Assembly (NCBI GenBank): GCA_025352985.1
Contig: JANXRL010000172.1
Coordinates: 1 to 43,530, forward strand
Length of the DNA stretch: 43,530 nt
Direction: 5' to 3'
Source of the DNA: Verrucomicrobiota bacterium
GTDB lineage: Bacteria; Verrucomicrobiota; Verrucomicrobiia; Opitutales; Opitutaceae
Part shown: positions 25,079-31,144 of the stretch, piece by piece
Layout of the letters: the number at the start of each line of letters is the position of its first letter
How positions within the stretch are numbered: position 1 is the stretch's first letter
The notes under the pieces: generated by a model
Seen by the model: the letters and a program-made list of their open reading frames with translations, nothing else
Databases searched by the model: none
Told to the model about the DNA's origin: nothing
Program-made: the position numbers and the translations under genes

Positions 25079-27244
25079 ATGCCATCTATCGTAACCATCA
25101 TGCTTCGCCGCACGACTCTTTACCTTTTGATCGTCATGGCGGGTTTGTCCGCGTCCTGCTCAAAATCAGCCAACTCCACGTCGGAGTCTAAGCCGGTCGT
25201 GTCAGCGCCCGCAGTCCGGAGCGATCAGGCATCCGTGCCGCCGCCGCCGGCTGTGGCCGCCCCGCCCGCCGCTATTGTTCAGCCGACGGCACCGTTAAAA
25301 CCGGCCATTCCTGTGGAGGCTAGCGGACCCTATCACGATGTGCTTGCGCTGGTGGTCGGAAACAACGCGTATGCGGGCATGCCCAATCTGGCCGGAGCCG
25401 AGGGAGATGCCGAGGCTGTGGCGGCGGTCTTGCGGAAGAAATTTGGCTTCAAGGTAAAGAGCCTGATCGGTCCGGCGGCCACTGCGACAGCGATCCGTGG
25501 AGCGCTGGCAGAGATGCGTGGCCAAGTGTCCGCCAGCACGGATGTGATCTTCTATTTTGCAGGCCATGGCCTGCAAAAAAAGCTGCCGTTGGCCAACGGA
25601 GAAAAGGTCGCACGTAAGACGGGATTCGCCGTGCCCTATAGTCCTGATCCGGTCTCGACGAAGAGTGATCTGGAGGTGCTGCAACGCGATGCGCTTGAAA
25701 TGCAAGCCGTGGTAAATGATCTGGCCGGCTGGCCCGCGCGGCATCGGGTGGTGATCCTTGATTGTTGTTACAGCGGGTTCGCGAACAAAGCCGGAGTTGT
25801 GGCGTCGCTCGACGATTTTGATGCGCACAAGGTTGACCAACCGACTGTGCAGGTGATCACGGCCGGACTGGAAGGGCAATTGTCGGTCGAGAATTCGAGC
25901 GAGCACCGCGGGGTGTTTACGATGGCCTTGGTCAAGGTCCTTGAAGAGGACGATCTCCAGACTCTCCTGCTGGCTTTCATGAAGGTGAGCCAGAAAGTGA
26001 TCAGTTCCCCCGAGTATCTGGCCGACCGCCGATCGGGTTATCCCCAGCACCGGTTGATGTCGGGCGAGGGTGGCGAGTTCGTGCTGTTGCCCTTGGAGCG
26101 CCAGCCACAATGGAACGTCTATCTGAAAGCCAGTGACGAGCGGAAACTCTACTCGAGTTCGCAACAATCAAGCTACGGTGCGTCGGCTACCAGCGGGGAA
26201 TACAAAGCGGTGATCACACGCGGAGGCGAGGATGCGGAGCCGGTCGTGCTGACTCCCGAGGATGTCAAACGTCACGAGGCGCGCGCGTCACTGGGCGATC
26301 CGATCTCGATGGCGATCCTCACCGAATACTACGGAACCCAGAAGGACGAGGCAGCTAAACAAAAAGCGCACAGTTATGCGGTCGGGGGCTACGACACGGG
26401 TAACCCCTACGGCACGTTCGCGCTTGGACGAGCCTATGAAAAAGGCTATGGAGTGGAGGCGAATCCCGAATTGGGCACCGAGTTGCAAAAGATGTCTGGT
26501 TTGAAGGACATCTTGGAAATCGTGATGAAATACCGGCAACTGCAGACCGATCTGCAGCAGGCAAAGAAGGGTGATATCTCCAGTATGGTGAAGGTGGCGC
26601 AGGGTGGCGGGGCAATCTTGGGTCGATTGCGTAGCATGACTGGACGCTTATTCACCGGTGATGACGACCACATTGTCTCAGCGGGTCCAAAATCCATCGA
26701 CGAAGCCCTAGAGGCTGGTGATGTGCAGCGGGTGACTGTCAAACTCGGTGATTGGGCAAAAAGGCTGAGCAAGGTCACACCACAAACGCCGCGGCAAAAA
26801 GAATTGTTTGACCATTTGAATCAAGAGCTAGCCGAGCTGCAAACTCCGGTGACTCCTCTAAGCAAGCAAATGAAGGCATACGAAGAGGGCATGGTGCGGG
26901 TGCGTCCGCTTGCGGTTTCCCTCGCCAGTTCGATTAAAGCGGGAAGCACGATCACCAAGGACCGGGCGGATGTGAGCGAGGCGGTGCTCAAGGGTAACGT
27001 GAAGACTGTGGTGAAGAAGCTGACCAGTTGGCAGGGAGCATTGAAAAAACTTAAACCGACAACCGAAGAGCAGAAAAAATTGGTCGCCAAGCTTGATGAT
27101 GAAATCACCACGCTGCTGGTTCCGGTGACGCCAGTGAGCAAGCAATTGGAGGCTTATGAGACGGGGATCGAAAAACTCTGGGCGGTTTCCGACGCAGTGA
27201 TCGATGAGATGGCGGTTTCCGCAGAGGCGGCAGCTGACAAATGA
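25079..27244 (+). CDS. Predicted lipoprotein caspase (peptidase C14) with Sel1-like and duplicated C-terminal units
   Basis: This 721-residue protein begins with a lipoprotein-type signal ending LSASC (Cys27), then a Pro/Ala-rich linker to about 80. The caspase domain (about 85-340) has catalytic His163 in FYFAGHGLQ and Cys230 in VILDCCYSG. The early block LVVGNNAYAGMPNLAGAEGD is typical of bacterial metacaspase-like proteins. Residues about 410-470 contain Sel1-like sequence (LGDPISMAILTEYYG, FALGRAYEKGYGVEANPELG). Two homologous units of about 80 residues follow (539-620 and 631-713), both ending with PVTPxSKQ. An internal ATG at 25100 (residue 8) is an equally good start for the signal. 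A caspase anchored outside the cytoplasm is unusual. Its substrate is unknown. Confidence 0.85.
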   Translation: MPSIVTIMLRRTTLYLLIVMAGLSASCSKSANSTSESKPVVSAPAVRSDQASVPPPPAVAAPPAAIVQPTAPLKPAIPVEASGPYHDVLALVVGNNAYAGMPNLAGAEGDAEAVAAVLRKKFGFKVKSLIGPAATATAIRGALAEMRGQVSASTDVIFYFAGHGLQKKLPLANGEKVARKTGFAVPYSPDPVSTKSDLEVLQRDALEMQAVVNDLAGWPARHRVVILDCCYSGFANKAGVVASLDDFDAHKVDQPTVQVITAGLEGQLSVENSSEHRGVFTMALVKVLEEDDLQTLLLAFMKVSQKVISSPEYLADRRSGYPQHRLMSGEGGEFVLLPLERQPQWNVYLKASDERKLYSSSQQSSYGASATSGEYKAVITRGGEDAEPVVLTPEDVKRHEARASLGDPISMAILTEYYGTQKDEAAKQKAHSYAVGGYDTGNPYGTFALGRAYEKGYGVEANPELGTELQKMSGLKDILEIVMKYRQLQTDLQQAKKGDISSMVKVAQGGGAILGRLRSMTGRLFTGDDDHIVSAGPKSIDEALEAGDVQRVTVKLGDWAKRLSKVTPQTPRQKELFDHLNQELAELQTPVTPLSKQMKAYEEGMVRVRPLAVSLASSIKAGSTITKDRADVSEAVLKGNVKTVVKKLTSWQGALKKLKPTTEEQKKLVAKLDDEITTLLVPVTPVSKQLEAYETGIEKLWAVSDAVIDEMAVSAEAAADK

Positions 27245-27249
27245 GGATT

Positions 27250-27286
27250 CCAAAAGGGGTCGGGTTTTACCCTTTACCTTTTTTAG
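27250..27286 (+). repeat. Left inverted end of the RAYT remnant
   Basis: The sequence CCAAAAGGGGTCGGGTTTTA continues CCCTTTACCTTTTTTAG. It matches the reverse complement of 27599-27636 at nearly every position with two small gaps. Confidence 0.85.
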
Positions 27287-27535
27287 TCGCTTGGCCCACG
27301 CCGCCGTTTCGGGATGGTGTCCGCGGGACGCGAGGCCTGTGTGCTTGCTCACATAGACGCTCGTTCCCATGCCAAGCTGCTCCGCCAGCTAGCCGCTCTT
27401 GGCGCAGGCCTCGAGCAGGCATTCCTCGAAAGCCTTCCTGGCGCCATCGCTGGCAAACACCCACTCGCGGTAATTGCCGCGGTTGATGACGTGATAAATC
27501 GCGCCCGGATATTCCAGCCTTACTTTGCGTGCCAT
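27287..27535 (-). pseudogene. RAYT transposase, internally deleted
   Basis: From ATG 27535 the minus strand reads MARKVRLEYPGAIYHVINRG, then NYREWVFASDGARKAFEECL and LEACAKSG, ending in TAG (27391-27389). This is the diagnostic N-terminus of RAYT/IS200-like Y1 transposases. The same frame resumes after the TAG with LAEQLGMGTSVYVSK, matching the usual C-terminus. The middle, including the HUH motif and catalytic tyrosine (roughly 150 residues in relatives), is missing. It is a dead internal-deletion derivative. Confidence 0.82.
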
Positions 27536-27598
27536 GGGTGGTAGTTTGGATTTCAGGGCGGGCTTTGGCCGCTGCCTTGCGACTATCCCAATTAGCTT

Positions 27599-27636
27599 CT
27601 AAAAAGGTAAGGGGTAAAACCTGACCCCTTTTTAGG
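27599..27636 (-). repeat. Right inverted end of the RAYT remnant
   Basis: Read on the minus strand it starts CCTAAAAAGGGGTCAGGTTT, pairing with 27250-27286. Three bases later the photolyase-derived repeat copy 2 begins, so the element sits exactly at the edge of that repeat. Confidence 0.85.
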
Positions 27637-27639
27637 ACA

Positions 27640-27811
27640 CAAGCGCGATCTGCGGGTGGCGGACTATGCTTTTACGCGTTTTTAGGGCTCCGGATCATAT
27701 CAATCACACAATCTGATGATGCAGTTGTCTTCATTACAAGTTGCTGAATTTTAGCTTGTTAACGTGGTGCTGTGGGGCAAAACTCATTGAGGAAATTTTT
27801 TTAAAAAACCT
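27640..27811 (+). repeat. Direct repeat copy 2: photolyase codons plus module leader
   Basis: This is the second copy of 22685-22856, same length, about 94% identical. It begins in photolyase codon 12-13 (CAAGCGCGATCTGCGGGTGG). Its photolyase part differs from copy 3 (28821-28850) by only one base. The GTG that starts the CHASE2 gene in copy 1 is GGA here. The frame then reads on to a TGA that overlaps the ATG of the next gene. Confidence 0.93.
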
Positions 27812-27822
27812 GAAGTCGCATC

Positions 27823-28632
27823 ATGAATGAATTCTACAAAAAAATTATGAGCTTGGGAGTGGTGGCAGGCCTCTGGATTTCATCGTCACAAAGCTCGAAT
27901 GCCGCCGAACTACTATCCCTGACAGATCAACAGGGGCGTGTGATTCAAGCAACGGTTACCGCATTTGACGGCACACACGTCAGCCTTTCCCGCGAGGATG
28001 GAAAGGCGTTCACTATCGGCATAGATAAGTTGATCGAGTCGGATCAGCAACGGGTGAAGGATTTGTTCGCCGCCACTTCCTCGGCAAAAACAGGGTCGCC
28101 CGCCCCTTTACCCGCCGGCAACCCAACTGAAACCAAGGCAGACTCATTCGATCAGAAACTCGAACGGGTCAAAACGGTTGTCGCCAGCGTTTCCGATCCG
28201 GATGAGTTGTATTTCGCGAATTTCAAGGTGCCGGGAGCAACCCTGAAAAATGTAGATTGCACGGAGTTTACCGACTCTGGAGCGACTCTTTCATTACAGA
28301 AGATGAGGGCTTTTGCCCGCGATAAAGGCCGTAAGCTATTGGAGGCGGCGGTGGCGACCAACTCATTGGTAATAGTGCCGCAAGCCACTCCGGATACATC
28401 AGCCTACCTTTATTTTCGTAATGCGCAGGGAAAGACCGAAGGCTTAAAGTTAAGTGGCGGAAAATGGAGTCCGGACGTCGGCATCCGCGTAGGAAATTAT
28501 GCTAATAATTGGCCCAAAGGGGGGTATGTCAGTATGTCGGGTGATGGTAACGAGATTGGGCTTCTGACCGAGGCAACTAAAAACAAGAAACCGGCGTGGA
28601 TAATGAGATTGCATACCGTAAACTTCGACTGA
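27823..28632 (+). CDS. Exported protein with an N-terminal SHD1-like domain
   Basis: This 269-residue protein has a signal peptide (about 1-28, cut near SSNAA). Residues about 30-84 resemble an SHD1 (SLA1 homology 1) domain, a small beta module common in secreted Planctomycetes/Verrucomicrobia proteins: LLSLTDQQGRVIQATVTAFD, then VSLSREDGKAF and LIESDQQRV. A Thr/Pro/Ala linker (85-105) leads to an unrecognised C-terminal domain (about 110-269). Codons are visibly more A/T-rich than in the housekeeping genes around the island. The ATG at 27823 overlaps the stop of the ghost frame that continues from repeat copy 2. It is the only gene of module 2. Function unknown. Confidence 0.72.
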   Translation: MNEFYKKIMSLGVVAGLWISSSQSSNAAELLSLTDQQGRVIQATVTAFDGTHVSLSREDGKAFTIGIDKLIESDQQRVKDLFAATSSAKTGSPAPLPAGNPTETKADSFDQKLERVKTVVASVSDPDELYFANFKVPGATLKNVDCTEFTDSGATLSLQKMRAFARDKGRKLLEAAVATNSLVIVPQATPDTSAYLYFRNAQGKTEGLKLSGGKWSPDVGIRVGNYANNWPKGGYVSMSGDGNEIGLLTEATKNKKPAWIMRLHTVNFD

Positions 28633-28740
28633 ACTCAGGTGACGGCTAAAGAGAGTCTGGTGATGAGCGTCAATCGGTAGGGGATAAATGCGGGTGATGC
28701 GGTTTTTTATCCGGTCACAATTTTGTAGGAACGGATTCCT

Positions 28741-28850
28741 CCGGACCGGTTGCGGGATGGAAAAAGACGCGCAACGTGCGCGGAGATGTCCACGGGCACA
28801 CAGTTGCAGCTGGTCTGGTTCAAGCGCGATCTGCGGGTGGCGGACCATGC
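28741..28850 (+). repeat. Photolyase 5' region, copy 3 (likely the parent copy)
   Basis: These 110 bases match 22605-22714, and their last 30 match the start of copy 2. Only this copy continues as photolyase coding sequence beyond the shared segment, so it is most likely the parent. Confidence 0.88.
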
Positions 28851-28980
28851 GCCGCTCGCGGCGGCGGTGGCGGCGGCGCGAGTGGAAAAACGCGGCGCGG
28901 TGATCGGGCTTTATGTCGTCGAGCCGGAGGTGATCGGGGCAGAGGATTTTGCCGCGCGTCATTGGGATGCGACCGTCGAT
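28786..28980 (+). pseudogene. Photolyase, N-terminal 65 codons only
   Basis: From ATG 28786 the frame gives MSTGTQLQLVWFKRDLRVAD, then HAPLAAAVAAARVEKRGAVI and GLYVVEPEVIGAEDFAARHW. This is the N-terminal alpha/beta (antenna-chromophore) domain of a deoxyribodipyrimidine photolyase or cryptochrome-like protein, normally about 450-500 residues. Homology stops near codon 65, where the sequence changes into the 3' flank of the opposite-strand epimerase gene. The FAD domain is absent from the window. The gene cannot make a working photolyase. Confidence 0.85.
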
Positions 28981-29004
28981 CAAAAGGGGTCTGGGCGAGT
29001 TTTT

Positions 29005-29940
29005 TCAATTTGTATGGAGGGAGGCGGCGTAGTGGCGGAGGCCGTCTTCGAGGGTGACGGCAGGGGAGTAGCCGAGGTCGGCGCGGGCGAGGGTGAGGTC
29101 GGCCCAGGTGCGTTCGACGTCGCCGGGTTGGGCGGGGAGATGGCGGACGAGGGCGCGTTTACCGAGGACGCGTTCGATGGTCTCGACGAGGGTTGCGAGG
29201 GTGACGGGGTGGTCGCCGCCGAGGTTGTAGATGCGGAAGCCGGGCTGGAGGCGGTCGAGGGCGGCGAGGATGCCGGCGGCGGTGTCGGTGACGTAGGTGT
29301 AATCGCGGCTGGTGGAGCCGTCGCCGTAGAGTTCGACGGGGCGGCCGGCGGCGATGGCGTCCACAAACTTGGAGATGGCGAGGTCGGGGCGCTGGCGGGG
29401 GCCGTAAACGGTGAAGAAGCGGAGGGCGGTGAGGGAGAGGCCGTGGAGGTGGGCGTAGATGCGGCAGAGGTTTTCGGCGGCGAGCTTGGTGACGGCGTAG
29501 GGCGAGGCGATGGAGGTGAGGGCGTCGGTCTCGGCGAAGGGGGTTTTGGGGTTGTTGCCGTAAACGGAGCTGGAGGAGGCGAAGACGATGCGGGTGATGC
29601 CGAGCGCGGCGGCTTCGTCGAGGAGGTTGAGGGTGCCGTTGACGTTGGTCTCGACGTAGAGGCGGGGGTTCTGAAGGGAGGCGCGGATGCCGGCGCGGGC
29701 GGCCAGGTGGAGGATGGCGTCGGGGCGGAAGGCTTGAAGGGCGGCGCGGACGGCGGGGCGGTCGCGGAGGTCGGCGTCGAAGGTGAGGGCGCCGGTGGTG
29801 GCGGCCTGGCGGCGTTTGACGGAGGGGTCGTAGAAGTCGTTGAAGTCGTCAAGGAGCGCGGTGGTGTCGCCGCGTGCGCGGAGGGCGTCGAGGGTGTGCG
29901 AGCCGATGAAGCCGGCGCCGCCGGTGACGAGAACTTTCAT
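29005..29940 (-). CDS. NAD-dependent UDP-sugar epimerase (UDP-glucuronate 4-epimerase-like)
   Basis: This is a 311-residue extended short-chain dehydrogenase. The NAD-binding loop GGAGFIG is at 7-13. The catalytic residues are a serine in ASSSSVYG (121-128) and the Tyr148-Lys152 pair in SPYAVTKLAAE. The segment HLAARAGIRASLQNP followed by YVETNVNGTLNLL, and RFFTVYGPRQRPDLAISKF, point to the UDP-glucuronate 4-epimerase subgroup rather than GalE. It would supply UDP-galacturonate or a similar sugar for the neighbouring glycosyltransferases. The ATG at 29940 is preferred over an in-frame TTG at 29949. Its end abuts the truncated photolyase. Confidence 0.88.
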   Translation of the reverse strand: MKVLVTGGAGFIGSHTLDALRARGDTTALLDDFNDFYDPSVKRRQAATTGALTFDADLRDRPAVRAALQAFRPDAILHLAARAGIRASLQNPRLYVETNVNGTLNLLDEAAALGITRIVFASSSSVYGNNPKTPFAETDALTSIASPYAVTKLAAENLCRIYAHLHGLSLTALRFFTVYGPRQRPDLAISKFVDAIAAGRPVELYGDGSTSRDYTYVTDTAAGILAALDRLQPGFRIYNLGGDHPVTLATLVETIERVLGKRALVRHLPAQPGDVERTWADLTLARADLGYSPAVTLEDGLRHYAASLHTN

Positions 29941-30010
29941 GGGCGGCAAGGCAGGGGAAGGGACCGGCTCGCGTCAAACCCTGTGTGCCGTGATCAACCG
30001 CACCGCAGTG

Positions 30011-31144
30011 CTACTTGCGGAGTTTTTCGAAGAGGTCGAGGTAGGCGCGGGCTTGGCGGGCGGGCTCGAAAGCTTGGCGGGCGAAGAGGACGGCGGCGCT
30101 GCCGGCGCGGGCGCGGAGGGTGGGGTCTTCCAAATACGGGAGGAGGGCGGCGCGGTGGGCGGGGATGTCGCCGGCGGGGACGACTTCGCCGGTGACGCCG
30201 GGCTGGAGGCATTCGCTCACGCCGCGGGCGTCGGCGGCGACGACGGGGAGTCCGTGGGCTTGGGCTTCGATGAGGAAGTTGGAGAGCGACTCGGCCTTGG
30301 AGGCGAGGACGGCGAGGTCGGCGGCGCGGTAGAGGGGGCCAGGGTCGCGTTGGAAGCCGAGGAAGCGGAGGCGGTCGCCGACGCCGAGGCGGGCGGCGAG
30401 TTCGGTGCAGGCTGCGCGGGTGACGCCTTCGCCGGCAAACCAGAGCTGCCAGTCGAGGGTTTTGGGGAGCGTGGCGGCGAGCTCGACGAGGGCGCGCTGG
30501 TTTTTCTCGGGGCGGAACATGCCGACGCAGAGGAGGACGACGGTGGCGGCCCTGGCGCCATGTTCGGTGCGGAGAGCGTGGTTGCGGGTGCTGTTGGCTT
30601 GCGGGGGGAAGACGAGGGCGTTGTGGATCACGGAGACGCGGTCGGGGCGGACGCCGTGGTGGCGTTGGAGGACTTCTGAGGCTTCGGCGCTGTTGGCGAC
30701 GATGTGGTCGAGGTGAGGGAGCGAACGGCGGATGAGCCAGGGGAGGGGCTTGCCGCCGCGCATGGTGCCACTGACGAGAGCGCGCGGGAGTTTTTTGCGG
30801 AGGTGGCCGGCGCAGCAGTTGGCCATGGCGCCCATGCAGAGGATGATGTCGGGATCGGCGGCGCGGAGGGTGCGGACGAGGCCGGGGGCGAACCAATCGA
30901 GGCCGGTGTCGAAGGGTTGGAGGGTCTGTAGGGGAAGGGGCGGAAGCTGAGAGCTGAGAGCTGAGAGGCCAGCGTTGGAAGCGGAGTTGGTGCCGGGGCA
31001 GGGGCTGGGGTGGAGGGCGCCGCCGGGGCGGAAGAGGACGACGGCGGTATCGTGGCCGGCGGCATGAAAGGCATTCGCGAGGAGGAGCGTCTGGCGCTCG
31101 GTGCCGCCGCTGCGGAGGTGGTCTTGGACGACGCGGATTTTCAT
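30011..31144 (-). CDS. GT4-type glycosyltransferase
   Basis: This is a 377-residue GT-B fold glycosyltransferase. The N-terminus MKIRVVQDHLRSGGTERQTL is the typical acceptor-domain glycine-rich start. The donor half has VLLCVGMFRPEKNQRALVEL, WFAGEGVTRAACTELAARLG, FLGFQRDPGPLYRAADLAVL and the E-x7-E-like SKAESLSNFLIEAQAHGLPV. A low-complexity Ser/Pro/Leu stretch near residues 50-75 is encoded by a heptamer tandem repeat and looks like an insertion. The ATG at 31144 overlaps the stop of the upstream glycosyltransferase (ATGA). A longer upstream frame exists but is only the shadow of that gene. Sugar specificity cannot be told. Confidence 0.87.
   Translation of the reverse strand: MKIRVVQDHLRSGGTERQTLLLANAFHAAGHDTAVVLFRPGGALHPSPCPGTNSASNAGLSALSSQLPPLPLQTLQPFDTGLDWFAPGLVRTLRAADPDIILCMGAMANCCAGHLRKKLPRALVSGTMRGGKPLPWLIRRSLPHLDHIVANSAEASEVLQRHHGVRPDRVSVIHNALVFPPQANSTRNHALRTEHGARAATVVLLCVGMFRPEKNQRALVELAATLPKTLDWQLWFAGEGVTRAACTELAARLGVGDRLRFLGFQRDPGPLYRAADLAVLASKAESLSNFLIEAQAHGLPVVAADARGVSECLQPGVTGEVVPAGDIPAHRAALLPYLEDPTLRARAGSAAVLFARQAFEPARQARAYLDLFEKLRK
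30946..30966 (-). repeat. In-frame triple heptamer repeat inside a glycosyltransferase gene
   Basis: Three perfect copies of GCTGAGA (CTCTCAG class on the coding strand) total 21 bases, so the reading frame is kept and encodes LSALSSQ. It lies in a poorly conserved part of the protein and looks like an inserted short tandem repeat. Confidence 0.7.

Larger units (their letters stand above)
27250..27636. mobile_element. RAYT (REP-associated tyrosine transposase) remnant with inverted ends
   Basis: This 387-bp element is bounded by 37-38 bp imperfect inverted repeats of the AAAAGGGGTC-GG-TTTTACCC type. Such ends are typical around IS200-like RAYT genes. Inside are only the two ends of the transposase gene on the minus strand. 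It begins five bases after the caspase stop and ends three bases before repeat copy 2. The element fills most of the only long stretch without an intact gene (27245-27822). With its catalytic core gone it could only have moved in trans, if at all. Confidence 0.8.

Noticed and set aside
27245-27822. CRISPR array or integron attC-like site between the modules
   Set aside because: There are no regularly spaced repeats and no attC-type paired core sites; the repeats here are two long direct copies and one inverted pair explained by the RAYT remnant.
28750-30195. A 481-codon plus-strand frame running from the photolyase fragment through the epimerase gene
   Set aside because: Only the first part (to about 28980) is photolyase. 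The rest is the Gly/Val-rich antisense of a real epimerase gene, so it is not a fusion protein.
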